Shown here: piece after piece, positions 1 through 11,413 of the stretch
Numbering within the stretch: position 1 is the first letter of the stretch
Layout: every line of letters starts with the position of its first letter
Source: Talaromyces rugulosus
Lineage: Eukaryota; Ascomycota; Eurotiomycetes; Eurotiales; Trichocomaceae
DNA length: 64,000 bases
Reading direction: 5' to 3'
Assembly: GCF_013368755.1 (NCBI RefSeq)
Contig: NC_049565.1
Coordinates: 1,674,001-1,738,000 of the forward strand
Notes under the pieces: model-generated
Seen by the model: only the letters and a program-made list of their open reading frames with translations
The model's database searches: none
What the model was told of the DNA's origin: nothing
Translations under genes and position numbers: made by a program

Positions 1-208
1 AGATAAGAATAGCCAAAAAAAGAGAAACGAAAAGAAAAGAACACGAACCTGTTTGCATGCTAGCAAAACTACCCCATGCAACAAACGAGATGCCATCGAC
101 TAAACCACTGATGAGGCCGCAGATAATGAGGACAATATCAGCCCGCTGGGTGTCAATATCAGATACTAGGTATTGAGTGATACCTCTATACTTTTTCGGT
201 TTGCTCAT
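1..208 (-). CDS. DUF1275 (YoaK-like) membrane protein, N-terminal exon only
   Basis: The first exon reads on the minus strand from an ATG at 206-208 to a donor at 47-48 (exon 49-208). The rest lies beyond the left edge after an intron. The visible 54 residues start MSKPKKYRGITQYLVSDIDT and then enter a hydrophobic stretch with LISGLVDGISF followed by SFASMQTG. In DUF1275 proteins, multi-pass membrane proteins of unknown function, the first helix carries a similar Gly-Leu-Val-Asp motif and a following Met-x-Thr-Gly. The family call is inference from this short match. The full gene is outside the window, so neither completeness nor expression can be judged. Confidence 0.65.
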   Translation of the reverse strand, partial: MSKPKKYRGITQYLVSDIDTQRADIVLIICGLISGLVDGISFVAWGSFASMQTGSCSFLFVSLFLAILI

Positions 209-333
209 AGTTAACATTGAAGTCTGTGCTGTCTGCTTCGGTTGGAAAAGATAAGGTGAATTGTTCAAGTATATTGTCGCTTGCTTAATTTGAAGAGAAT
301 ATCAAGACATTATTAAACTTGGGCTACATGGTG

Positions 334-1096
334 CTACCATATATATACATTTAGAGTACGTTCCATGCCAAGTCTGTTTCCCTTATGTTCAAACGTTATG
401 GACAAATCTTCTCCGTTGTATTCCGACACGGACTTCCAAGATAACTTTTTCGTGCCTTGGGCTACACAGCCTCGTGCGTATTTATCAGATGACCACTGGA
501 TCCCAGACCCAAGAAGCTTGGCCAGTCTCGGCCTGCAGATCTCGAGGTTGCCATACATCCAAATTTCCATATCGTTACATCGGTATGCCTCTACTACATT
601 TTCATAATATGAATACAGGATAATATAATCAAGTTGTTGAAATTCTACACTACGATAAGTAGTTCCTTTATCGCTTTTGTACACTTTTGATCCTCGCCTC
701 TGTACACGACCATTTTTATGTTTCATTCTTCGCTAACCGAACCGTGTGCCAAGGAGGTATCGTATGAGATATCCATAGATAAGCCGCTCTTGGCATATAG
801 TTTCTTTTTTTTTTTTTTTTTTCAGATAAGAAGCAGTCAGCATATATCTAAGGAATATCGTCCTAATAAAATTACATCAGATACCCCTCTGGAGTGGAAG
901 CAGAGGGTACTTACGCCCGTCTAATGATCAGCCTGCTGTTTGACATCTGTACGAAGACGACAGGGTATTTGGGGGATCCGTCAACAATGTGGAATAAAAG
1001 GTAAAGGTGCTGCCCAGCGCCTAGGCCCGCGATCGTCAATGCCGGTGTTGGCCGCATACCCGCAACGTGCCTTGGAATTGACGGTGTGGAAGTCAT
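334..1096 (-). CDS. Doubtful small hypothetical gene
   Basis: Two minus-strand open stretches could be joined. 916-1096 encodes about 60 residues and ends at a GTAAGT donor near 915. 334 to about 735 encodes about 130 residues, entered through a possible acceptor just before the ATG at 724-726. Both halves are rich in alternating Tyr/Val/Ile/Trp, which would suit a beta-rich fold, and I see no signal peptide. No family is recognised. The implied intron of about 180 bp is long for this genome and spans a run of about 20 A/T, so the model may be chance. Each half alone is too short to trust. Confidence 0.22.
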
Positions 1097-2432
1097 TCTT
1101 CGTGGTAGTGTCCGAGTTGAAGGGGCGGTGGGTTCTGGCTGTAACTGGGGTGTTCGAGTGAGTCATGGGTGCATGAGGGGCAATTCATCGTGACTGTCAT
1201 TGTCATGCGAGACTCAAGCTGTTGTTTTAATATTGTGAGGCTTTCTGTATTTGTGTTGTGTCGGGAACTTGCGATTTGTGATATAATATATAAAAATAAA
1301 TAAATATTTTTTTAATAACTAATAGCTTATAATATATAGGTGCGCTAATATATGCATGCACGTGTAACGTACATATGTACGGTTGAGACTAGTCTCTATA
1401 AGTAAGGTGGTTCAATAATAATGGTTCAAATTGTGTGTGTATTGAGGCTATTCAACACCGACACGCGGTAAACTGCACGTGACATAAGGTCACATGCACC
1501 AACCTATCCAAATCCGTGCCTCAGTTGCACCCAGAAACCGATATAATATATATTATAAGAACTCTTGATAGGTCTGGTTGGGATAATGGTATTGACTGTG
1601 CGTGGTTCTCGGTAAGCGGTAAGCGGGAACCTCTTGAGGAGAAGCTATCTGCGGATGGATTACATGCCAATAGTGAACTTGACAGCTTTTCTTAATTAGA
1701 ACTAGTGCCTATCCATTTACTATAATAGTCAAGCGTACTGTAATCTCACCTACATGTATTGTTAGGAGAGCCCCTTTCATGGGAGACCAACAAATCGAAC
1801 ATACAGTCCATCATTATTTCTTCATAGATTTATATTAGCTTTGTTGCGGTCTCTCATTAAAAATCTAATCATCTTGGTAATCGTAGAGTCTGGGAACCGC
1901 TTGGGAGAATGACCTGTTTGGTGACACAATATCTAGCTGTCAACCCCTTAGTTTAATCACTTTGTATTTTTCAAACCAGTAAAAAAAGAGATAGCCTACC
2001 CAAACTCCTGCATGTTTCATATAATAAAGGAATAATTCGCTTTCGTTCTCAGTGATACGGAACTTCGGGCCTTTTATCTCGAAACGCGGGGATTATTACC
2101 GCGTGTGTACTAGCACATATAGATCAAGTGGAGCTTATGACGGCAGGGCCAACCCCGGATTTTCTCCATTCAGCATGGAGACTCACTACATGGGTCGTGT
2201 TGTTAACCAAGATCAACGTGTCAGGATACCCCCCGTCTGAGCATAGCTTGGTGCTGATAATTCAATGGGAGAATAAAGTCACGAATGTTCCTGGTTTGGG
2301 ACCTTGCAAAATGGTATCTTTTCTTGTTAGATGTTTCTTGCTGAGAAATCTCACAAGAATCAGGATATCATCATTTTGACGAACTTTTATCCCAAACTAC
2401 TGCTGCTTATTTCCTATGCTAAAATTTGAACA
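1097..2432. other. Gene-poor AT-rich stretch
   Basis: No supportable gene. Around 1280-1340 the sequence is very AT-rich. At 1474-1498 there is an imperfect inverted repeat with 10-bp arms (TGCACGTGAC and GTCACATGCA, one mismatch, 5-bp loop) centred near a CACGTG box, which could be a bHLH-type site or chance. Short open frames at 2052-2379 resemble no family. Confidence 0.4.
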
Positions 2433-3211
2433 ATGACCTGGTCTCGCGAAACGGAGCCGAGGCCGCTCAAGTATGGTTTTAGGATCTAGGGCAAGGCTCT
2501 TAGGGCCAATATTTCGGTAGCAGGAACTCTGGGATTTTTACTCTTTGGTTATGGCCAGGGGTTTTTAAGTGTATGCCAATTCGTATTTTATTCTTCGCCC
2601 GATTAACCTTATTCGATCATATCTAGGGCTTGATTGCAGAGGAAAGATTTTTGAACCAATTCAGCCACCTATCTTCTGGATTGTTGGGGACTATCAGCCC
2701 AATTTATGAGTTAGTATTGCCACGGAAGATTCTTTTTGCAGAAACCGCCAACTCACTGTAATAGGATTAGTTGCTTTTGTGGTGCCCTAATCGTCTTCCT
2801 TGTTGGAAATAGTCTTGGGCGTAAAACGTGTATTTTCATAGGCGCGTTTTTGCAGTGCATTGGCGCCATCTTACAAGCAAGCGCATTTGGTGTGCCTTAG
2901 CTAATTTTTGGGCGTATTGTATGGTAGGTGTACTCTCAGTTACTCTCTCATAAGTTGCAAATACATGGCCGAATGATGAGTGGCTTAACAGTGGCCTGGA
3001 AGAGATTGATGCGATTTTCATGGGTGATAATAACCGCGTTGTTGTGGTTGATAGGAGAGGAAGGCTTCTGCCTGGTTTCCGTCAGAAGGCGTTGTTTGCT
3101 GCTGCTGCGGATTTGGATCCTGAGATGGTGAGGCCGAGTAAATATGATGGGTATCAGGTTGATCATAGAGAGGATTCGGGCGAGAATGAAAAGGCGTCAG
3201 TGAGCACTTGA
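2433..3211 (+). pseudogene. Relic of an MFS sugar transporter with a large internal deletion
   Basis: From ATG 2433 the frame reads MTWSRETEPRPLKYGFRI, then a stop, then continues in the same frame with AGTLGFLLFGYGQGF, the first-helix signature of fungal SP-family sugar transporters. Two intron-like breaks follow, about 2570-2625 (ending TCTAG) and 2710-2762. The pieces between them give LIAEERFLNQFSH, GLLGTISPIYE, SLGRKTCIFIGAFLQ and ILQASAFGVP followed by another stop. After 2925 the reading jumps directly to a C-terminal tail (LEEIDAIFMGDNN, then VVVVDRRGRLLPGFR) ending at 3211. Roughly 300 codons, helices 4-12, are missing. The family call is good. Function is lost because of at least two stops plus the deletion. 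Confidence 0.7.
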
Positions 3212-3789
3212 GGTGGTGTTTGTACTTAGTTTGTTGTGAGTACTCACTTTGCAGTTTCTTTACATTCAGACAAAGGTCGTGGATGTGGTTTTCTCGCGCT
3301 ATATCGATATGGAACGTAAATATTTATGTAACATTGAATGAATGCTATTAAATCGCTCGCAAAACAATCCACCCATCAAGCTATTCCTACTTGTATTTAT
3401 AGTACATCAAAGACTAGTATAAAAAGTCTCGCATCAACCATGCCATGCCATATACATACATACATACACTAATCCCAATGAAAGCCCTAGCAAATCCTTG
3501 CCTCCCAAGAACAATACTAAAAATGGAACACATATTCAACAAGTTTCGCTAAACACGCGACACAGAATGCAAGCATCGTAAAGAAGGCAAGAAAAGAAAA
3601 CCCAAGACTCCTTGTTTTTGTCACACCATGCCTGCAACCAACGCCCTATCCAAGTTGCCCTTTGCCATCGCTAAGAAAGTTCATGTAATAAACACGAATA
3701 ATGAGATTCAAAAAGATAAGAAAAAGAAAAAAAAAAGAGTAAGAAAGGTTTTGGTCGAATCTGATTCGGGATGTATGTTGAAGTCGTGA
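3212..3789. other. Intergenic, convergent 3' ends
   Basis: No gene seen. It lies between the transporter relic (+) and the regulator (-). It holds a short (TACA)n tract at 3453-3468 and an A/G-rich tract at about 3705-3750 next to the regulator's stop codon. Confidence 0.4.
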
Positions 3790-6700
3790 TTACTGTCGTT
3801 GACGTTGTCGTGATTGTGGGTGCTGTTCGTCTCCATTTGCGGGGCTCATCAGCGCCGTGGTTCCGTAGTTCTGCGATGGATCGCCAAAATAATTGACCAC
3901 GTCGGCAGGAAGATACTCAAGCCACGGGTTAAATTCGTTGGAAAATGTAAAGGGAAACGCCTCTTGGTTGTGGAATGAAGTCATGTCGATGTCCTGGCTC
4001 TCGATCAACATGTCTGAAATATGTTGCATCATTGGCGGCGCAACCATGTGAAGATTGTTGGAGATAGGCTGAGACGTCGACGCTCCTGGAGCTGTATAGC
4101 CATATGAAGCAAGCTGTGACGATGCCAGATTGTTATAGACGGTCTGGGGCCCTGTCGGCGTTGTAGGCCCTGGAGGGGTGTAAGGATTCGTTGACAGCAT
4201 TGCTTCATTTGGAGGCTGGTGGTATTTCGGAATAACGGTTGGAATGTTTGCTGGCCGGGTCATTGCACCGGATGAGTAGGCGGGCAACGCCTGTGAGTAT
4301 GGCGCCCCAGAGTGGGATGCACCTCCTGCCGCAAGCCCTTGACCTGGCATCTGGGTTTCAGAGGGTTCTCCCATTTGGGGTGCAGGAAGCTGGTATAGTA
4401 GACTAAGGTTGGGCTGTGAGGAATTGATTTCCCCAGTGAGCGCCCACCCAATTGCTGTAAATATAAAAGTTAGCAAACAGTGAAAAGTAGTGCAACCACG
4501 CTTCTTACCTTGGCTAGGATCCATTCTAGGCGAACAAGCTTCATCCAACCTCCAAGATGTAGGATCCAGAGACACCCGTCGACTAGGAGGCTGCTGCCAG
4601 TTTGGCGACGAGAGGGGCTGTGCAGGTTGAGCCTCTGTAGTGCTTTGCATCTCTTCTGTAGTATAGAGAAGAGGATCACCGATACCTTTCGCCTTTTGGT
4701 CGAGCACAGTGAGTATGTATTTAGTGCCTTCCCAGTATGTTTGGAGAGACTGGAGTGCGCGATAGCAGCGCTGATAGTTTTCCTTGGCGACAGACGCCAA
4801 AAGGCTGTGCTTTGTCGTAGTTTTACGTTCTGCCCCACTGGAAGAGTCCACATGGGGAATGGTAAATGCACTTGTCTGGTCTGTCACCAGTATTCCAGGT
4901 GACCCAGATCGAGAAGAGGGCGACGAGTAATATGCGATTTCCATCAGAAAAGCACATGCTGCAATATACATTGGCTGACTTGTGAATGGGTTTCCAATGA
5001 AACTCTTGGCGTCGATCAACTCGGAAAAGGACAGGATATCAGCAATCGTTTTCGCTGAAGACATGGACAGCTCGCGGCTATTCGGGTATAGCTGCTGGAT
5101 ACGTCCGCCAAACGAATTGAGAAGAGTTGGCTGGTGGAGGAGCACAATCAATGTGTGGAACCAGAAATGCAAAAGAATAAAATTTGTGCCCTCCTGAGCC
5201 TTGACGTAGGTCTGAAAGTTGAATGTATTGAAATGCAGTTTGGGTGACAGCCGTTGATAAATGCCGGTAAGGTCACTTTCCATTCCTGCCAGTCGTTTCA
5301 GAGTCTCCGCATCAACGTGGTTGTCTTCTTGTATAGCGTTTAAGAGGTCTGTGGCACGGCCGTAAAGATGGATGATGCGGATGAGAGGCGGAAAAGGTGC
5401 CGGCCATCCAATGGATAGGATGGACTCGGATTGAAGGGGGAATCGCAATTCGATATCTTCATCACGCAGAGTGACCGGTCTCCCGGTGCCAGATGAGATG
5501 ACGCGATCCAGGAAGAAAATACTCCAGAATGTATCGACCCTTTCTCGCTCCACAGCACGACCACCTTCATCTGTACCCTCGATAGTGTCGCTACTCTTTG
5601 ATGTTTGTGGGCTCTCTGATTGTTCCACACTCAGTCTTCCTGCCTCCCCAATGATGACAGCCTTGGGTCTCAGACCAGTCCGTCCATAGTTGTGCTTTAA
5701 GCCTTGCAACTTCTGCATTCCGAGATCTTGGGCCATTCGAATGGCAATACCCAGGTACATCCAAAGGCCACTGTCATGGTTCGACCCGAATTCCTCATAT
5801 GCAAGCAACAGGCAGGCTTGTACGACGGACAGGGTGGGACACGACAATGCATCAACGACGGCTGTCATGGCCCGGTGGGCGAAAGGTTGTCCGTTGTTGG
5901 ATTGTTTCACGTCTGGTTGGTTATCCTCGCCATCGATCGGACGCGCTCGTGGGGGACTCAGGAGCGGGTGCGGAGAGAATCTGGCGGCCAATGTGCAGAC
6001 GGCATCCACCAATATCGTGTCAACCCGTTTGTCTTTCAAGTCTTTCATGAATCGATCGCGCTGTAGGAAAGGGAAGCTGCAGGCGAGGTGGACGAAGAAA
6101 ATGTCACACAAGTGTGTTATTAAATTGCTTGCCGGGAGATTATCATCGCGGTCGTAGAAAGGAATGCTGTTCGATTCTCCATCTGCCAGCGCAGAAGTTA
6201 ACAAAGGGCGAGGAGCATCGAGCTGGGGACTGAGTATTGACGGAGCGGACCCTAGATAAAGTCATTTAGGATATGTAACGTGCCATGTCGACTATGAGAC
6301 CATGACCTACCAGATGACTGCGAAGGATTCCCTTTTCGGCCGTCTCGTACGCGCACGACCTATGCCAGTTAGCCACCATGATAAGCATTGTAAGCTCATG
6401 GAGTCACACCATTTGCTTGAAGCCCGGAACAATAGCTGTTGGGCCAAAGTACCTAAAGTACGGTACGTGCGTGCGGTTGATCGAGCTCAACGATGTGCGA
6501 CCTGCTTCCAGAAGATCCATCAGCGACCAGCCTTCTCTTCTTATTTCATTTTCAAGCGGGACGTACTGCTCTCGGGACTGTCCACCACCCCAAGCCTATC
6601 ATTTTCCTTTGTCGCCTTGATGAGGGTGTCCTTGGTCAGGGGTAGGACGGCCGCGGACTTGGGGCCCTTTGGCGACTTGACTGTATCTGGGGGCGCCATC

Positions 6701-7208
6701 GACGTTGGCACTCGTGGAGTAGTCGGCGACCGGGGGAGCGGGGGCTCGTCATCGTCGACATCGGCAGAGGCAGCGGGCTCGTCCTTGATTGTAGCTTGTG
6801 TAAAAGGTTTGTCGGATTTGTCGGGATCATTGTAGCCGAGGCACGTGTGGCCGTAATCCGAACAGGTCTTGCATACTGCGAATACAGTCAGAGCGAACAC
6901 GATCAGAGCGGAGTCGGATCGGAGATCACGAACCAGGTTGTTCGCCAGAGCAGCGGATCTTGCGCTTGCGACAGGTGCGGCATCTGCAAAAACAACAATG
7001 ACGGTTAGTCGGGACATTCATTTCAAAAGCACAAAGAGACCGGGGCGGGCGCATACGCGGCGGTCACACGGCGGCGCTTGGTTTGGGGCTGGCCATCGGA
7101 CGAGACGAAGCGAATTTGACGGGGCTGCGGCGGTGCCGTACTGCTGCTGGTGTTGGTCGGGTCTGTACTGAAAGCGCCGCTCTTCTTCGTGGGAGAAGGG
7201 TTGCTCAT
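3790..7208 (-). CDS. Zn2Cys6 transcription factor with fungal_trans middle domain
   Basis: Start ATG is at 7206-7208 (MSNPSPTKKSGAF). Exon 1 ends at a GTATGC donor, exon 2 is about 60 bp, and exon 3 begins in the second half of the zinc cluster. Splicing these yields ACRTCRKRKIRCSGEQPV joined to CKTCSDYGHTCLGY, a perfect C-X2-C-X6-C-X6-C-X2-C-X6-C binuclear cluster. Further exons supply INRTHVPYFRYFGPTAIVPG and then the long 3' exon with the fungal_trans domain (ITHLCDIFFVHLACSFPFLQ onward, and the DTFWSIFFLDRVIS region). A 57-bp in-frame intron (GTAAGA...TTTACAG, about 4455-4511) probably lies near the C-terminus. The tail is Gln/Pro/Ser-rich. It is a nuclear DNA-binding regulator with unknown targets. 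Exact splicing near 6540-6610 is unresolved, because the reading frame changes there. Confidence 0.85.
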
Positions 7209-8575
7209 GGCGAGCGCTGGCAGGGCCGTGACGGCTGTAGCATTTGAGGCTGGCTGTGCTCGATCTCTGTCTGTATCTCTGGCCCTCGTTTGGTGGTTGC
7301 GTGCAGTGTCGGCGCACGTGGCTAAGCGCGGGTGAGGGGGAAAGATCGAGGCAACGAGTGATTCAAGGATCGAAGGTCCTTCTCCATGGGCTCCGGCCGA
7401 ACATCCAATTCATATCCAGGAGGTCGACTGTGCAGGCCGTGAATTGAGATCCGTGGCGGCCGGTGGATGAGGATGAGGATGAGGATGAGGATGATGCGAG
7501 AGTTGGCCTGAAGCTGGCCGAAGAGGGGAAGTCGCTAGGAAGGAAGGAGCAGCTGTCGCGGAGGGTTCGCAGTAGTGAGCGAGCTAGTACTATTATTCTA
7601 TCCGCTTTTTATTTTTTCTGCTGGTCACTTGATGGCCCACTCCCGCGCCGCGCCCTGACCGCCTTTATTTGCCTTGCCTGCATTCTTTTCTTGCTGTTGT
7701 TGACGATGCTGATGTTGGTGTTGCTGAACTTGAAGTTGGAGTTGGCGATTGATCATGCTGCCAATTGATCCTACCTCGAATTGAATGACTCGCACTCCCC
7801 ATCAGCCTCAACCAGTCCAGCCATTCATCCTGGATCTCACGCCAGTAGCGCTTGTCACGTCGCACTCTGGGTTTTCGCTTTTGTTCGGATTCCCCTCTTT
7901 TTCTACAGCCTAATTACTAGTAATTACCACAGAGAAAACAAAAACGCAGCCAGCCATTCATTCATTCCACGGATCACTAATCTCTAGCTCCTAGGCGGCG
8001 CGAGCTTGCCACGGTGAACCGGCGAGAGATAGATACATATATTGATGACTGCAGAATCACCTGCATGGATCACCCAGGCTTCTGGGCCTGCGATGATGAC
8101 GCTTTACCGAATCTTCTGATGCCAAGCATGCCACGTCCATTAAGGCCTATGTCTTGTGCATCTTGATCTGGCTATTGTTGGTTGATCCCCTGCGACCCCC
8201 ACTTGGATGAGGTTTGAATAGCGGGTCGGCCGGAACAGCGAACGTTTTTTATTATGCATCACATCACGCTCCAGTTTCAAGATATTGCCGGCCACGTTCT
8301 AGCCTGTGGTGCCTGTGGTCCTGTGGATGCCGGCTGTTAGCATGCCTTAGTGAGCGGGGACAACGGGACAACGGCTCGGTTGAGCGCTGTGCCGTGACGA
8401 ATTTGTGACATGGGGTTGTGTGTTGCAAAGAATATATCAGTTGATAGCAATTCGTGTGTATCTACAAGCATATGTAGGACAATAATCTTGTCGACGCTGT
8501 ACGAAGCGTTGTATAAAGTACAAGACACGGAGCTTGTGCAACTGCCAAGATATCCATGTATCTAAAGAGACAGCC
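7209..8575. other. Upstream region of the Zn2Cys6 gene plus intergenic
   Basis: No gene supported. A (GATGAG)n repeat at 7466-7494 lies about 260 bp upstream of the regulator's ATG, probably in its leader or promoter. The open frames here are short, low in complexity and mutually overlapping. 7980-8575 holds nothing recognisable and contains the 3' flank of the flavin-reductase gene. Confidence 0.4.
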
Positions 8576-9539
8576 TCAGAAAGCCGGGCGTTCAAGCTCT
8601 ACAACTTCCGTTGTACGCCCATATCTAATCCCGCCTAGCCGGCTGACTGGACGCAGCACTTCCAGGTCAATGAGATCCTGGCCCTCGTTGATGGCATCCT
8701 CGCGGACCCAGAACCGCGTGCCCTCGATGATTGCCAGGACAGAGGTCTTTTTGCCTGGTTTAGCCCGGCTCTCGAATTCTTTCGTCTCGAATAGCTTGCC
8801 CTCGATCGAGAACACCGACTCACGCACTCGCGGCGCCGCGACGGTCGAAGATTCAGCCTGATGCAGACCCGCGAGACCAAACTCCGAGACTCCATACGGC
8901 GCGTTCACGGCCGTCGCGTTGGCCGCGTCCATGAAATGCTCCGAGATGACATTGATCACGCACTCTTTCGTCTCGAGCAAATTCTTCAGCGTGTCCTTAG
9001 CCGTGGCGATCGAGCCGACGAAGCTGACAGTGAACAGCGGCGGGTCGTGGTTGATTACTTGGAAGTAGCTAAACGGCGCCAGATTGACTGAGGTGCCATC
9101 CTTTGATCGCGTGCTAATAAAGGCAATCGGCCTGGGCACAATTCCCGAGACGAGCAGTTTGTAGTTGCTGGCTATCGACCGACCTGGCGCATACGGGTCA
9201 ATCGCGACGTGCTTGGCCGACAGCGATGCGCCGCCGTCGCTGGCGCCGTCGCCCTTTTGCCAGGCACCATTGGGCGGTTTGATGTATTTGATGGGTTCGC
9301 TGGGGTTGAAATCAGGGCGGGATGCTTTTGTTTGCTCGAAATCGGGCCCTGCTGCGAAGTGATGGCTGGTCGTCGTCGTCGTCTTGCCGCGGGAGCCGAA
9401 GATGGCAGCTGTGGTCGTCGTCCGCCTGCAGCATCAGTCAGCCTGCAGCCTGACACGAGAAAATAAGGGACGGCAAGACTCACGGCACGTAATTGAGCAC
9501 TGCTCTGCTGGCGGCACTAAATCTCGTCAACAGAGGCAT
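8576..9539 (-). CDS. Flavin reductase-like FMN-binding split-barrel protein
   Basis: Start ATG is at 9537-9539. Exon 1 encodes MPLLTRFSAASRAVLNYVP and ends at GTGAGT. An intron of about 60 bp ends at GCTGCAG. Exon 2 continues RTTTAAIFGSRGK and runs open to 8576. The mature part contains SNYKLLVSGIVPRPIAFIS, then LAPFSYFQVINHDPP and TLKNLLETKECVINV, typical of the flavin_reduct (DIM6/NTAB) family that binds FMN in a split barrel. The arginine-rich, acid-poor first 30 residues look like a mitochondrial leader (inference). Substrate is unknown. Family members reduce flavins or act as oxidoreductases on small aromatic or amine substrates. Confidence 0.85.
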
Positions 9540-10011
9540 TCTTTTTTCTATCCTCAGGTTTGTTGTCGCGTCCTATTTCTATTGCCGAGGCGGCGGGTAG
9601 TTATGGTACGTGCCTGGTAGCTTATTGCCACGCAGATACCTTGCCGTTTTCCTAGAAACGGTGCGTGGAAACAAACCCATCACATCTACCCCAACATTTA
9701 GATGTTTATTATTTTTGTTTCTCATCAATTAATAGCATCAAATAGTGAATCTAGTGAATCTAGCTTTGACACCGTGCTAGTCGTAGTACATTAGTATTTA
9801 TTTCCTTGCTTTTAGACTGCCTTTATATAGTATCTACCGAAAATTCCAGAACAGTATTGTCCACGAGATGAACTCGAATTAGAAACATGCATCACATGAC
9901 CAGTTGACGTAATAGTCCCTTTGGCTTCTATATATACGTACCGCAGATCTTCTTCCGACTTATACTCATATCATTTCCATTCCTCAAACATCTGAAAAAA
10001 AAAACCCCAAC
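9540..10011 (+). promoter_or_regulatory. Divergent promoter region with TATA box for the 10012 gene
   Basis: This stretch separates the divergent genes at 9539 (-) and 10012 (+). TATATATA occurs at 9929-9936, about 76 bp before the ATG at 10012, and the A-rich leader ends AAAACCCCAACATG. No coding signal is seen inside. Confidence 0.45.
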
Positions 10012-10299
10012 ATGCCACAAACCACATTCAGTTCATTCACCTCCTCTTCGACCGCGTCCTACACCTCCAAAACGGGTGAGACCAAAACCTGGGGCCACCG
10101 CAACGCTCAGCAGTCCCATCGCGACGCAGAGGGCAACACCTACGAACGTAGTCTGTCGCAAAACCTCGGCGAAGACCCCGTCTACGAAGAGCGCCAGTTT
10201 GACAGCCAGGGCCATCAAAGGCTCGAAGACGGCGGAAACCACCATGATTTGAGGCACCAGCAGGGCCGGCGCATTGAGGATGTCAGCGGTGAAAAATGA
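10012..10299 (+). CDS. Small hydrophilic Ser/Thr/Gln-rich protein
   Basis: A single exon of 95 codons begins MPQTTFSSFTSSSTASYTSK and ends RRIEDVSGEK. It is highly polar, with no Cys and no membrane segment. The middle contains KTWGHRNAQQSHRDAEGNTY and then EERQFDSQGHQRL. Similar short, apparently disordered proteins are common in Eurotiales and are often stress- or conidia-associated. That association is general recollection, not shown here. A TATA box 76 bp upstream and a clean ATG context support a real gene. No enzymatic function is suggested. Confidence 0.65.
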   Translation: MPQTTFSSFTSSSTASYTSKTGETKTWGHRNAQQSHRDAEGNTYERSLSQNLGEDPVYEERQFDSQGHQRLEDGGNHHDLRHQQGRRIEDVSGEK

Positions 10300-10897
10300 T
10301 TACTTTCGAGGCTGTGTATTTGTACGATCATCGAGGGCAGGAGTTTTGATATGACATGATATGAAGTAACACCAATTAGTCAATGCAGACCAGCAATTTC
10401 CTTGTTCCCCTAAAATAAACACGTAATCTCCACAAAAATGAAGTAATCAGTACTCGAGTATCTTTTATACCAATGGTGCATGTCGATTGATCCACAGCCA
10501 TGACGTCACGGCTCTCCGCACGTCGTCCCCTAACCCTAAAGAAGAACTTGACATCAAAACACTCAAGCCTGCTTTTCGCCACATCCCTAGCATGAGCGCC
10601 ATCTATCGTCCCTTGGTGCTGATCCTCGATATGACGTGACGCCGGTGCTTTCTTGAATCCACTCGATCCACCATTTGACATCGGCATACCGTGACAGCTC
10701 CAGTGATGTGGCTGCGACAGCGCCACCCACGACTGTTATGATGCGTTTTGTATCACTATTGACGATCGCAACGGGTTATTTGTTTATTTAAGAACGATTT
10801 CTACGTACATCAATAAATCAGTTTTCACATATTCATCAACTCTCCCTTCAATTGATATATCTCAATAAACTCATTGATACCATACTATACCTGCAAA
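10300..10897. other. Intergenic
   Basis: No gene supported. The minus-strand frame at 10376-10726 lacks family features. Two CCCTAA units at about 10528-10539 are too few to be a telomeric tract. Confidence 0.4.
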
Positions 10898-11260
10898 ATG
10901 TTCGGCCGTCGCTCTCGCCATACCACCACCAAAACCACCAAGCCCACCTTGATGACTCGTCTCAAGGGCCCGAATGCAAAGAACAAGACATACAAGACCG
11001 AAGTAACTCGCCATGATGGTCGTCACCACCCGCACACGACTTCTCGGACCGCGCCTGTCCACCATCGCCGCCGCAAGCCCAGCATGGGCGACAAGTTCTC
11101 GGGTGCCATGATGAGGATGAAAGGGAGTCTGACGCACCGGCCGGGAGAAAAGGTACATCCATTATCATATATAGTTGATAGACAAGACTAACAGAAATAG
11201 GCTGCTGGCACACGCCGAATGCGCGGCACCGACGGACGTGGAAGCCGTCGTGTGTACTAG
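10898..11260 (+). CDS. Small very basic conserved hypothetical protein
   Basis: ATG is at 10898 (MFGRRSRHTTTKTTKP). Exon 1 is 10898-11152, the intron 11153-11200 is 48 bp (GTACAT...AAATAG), and exon 2 is 11201-11260, giving 104 residues. The protein is Lys/Arg/His-rich throughout, with LMTRLKGPNAKNKTYKTE, then VHHRRRKPSMGDKFSGAMM, and ends RGTDGRGSRRVY. The second exon restores a basic tail matching the character of exon 1, which supports the splice. There is no membrane segment or known domain. Charge suggests binding to nucleic acid or acidic partners, but that is inference only. It lies about 600 bp downstream of another small polar protein gene in the same orientation. Confidence 0.7.
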
Positions 11261-11413
11261 ACGGTGTAATAAGTTCATGATATAAATGCGGATGATTGTT
11301 TATTCATGATTAACGAGGCATGACCGTGTTTATCAATAATAGTTTAATATGCTGCGGAGATAAGATATGCAACTTTTTTTCAATTTCCAATTTGTCTAAG
11401 CTCGTATAACTTT

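Noticed and set aside
2052..2379. Short plus-strand frames
   Set aside because: No family pattern, overlapping phases, no start context; not tied to the transporter relic.
5690..6157. Open plus-strand frame of 155 codons
   Set aside because: Antisense to the Zn2Cys6 regulator's fungal_trans domain.
7463..7768. Frame with an Asp/Glu repeat
   Set aside because: Created by the (GATGAG)n tract; it is antisense to the leader of the Zn2Cys6 gene and ends in T-rich DNA.
10526..10540. CCCTAACCCTAAA telomere-like units
   Set aside because: Only two units, inside ordinary intergenic DNA; not a telomere or a meaningful interstitial array.
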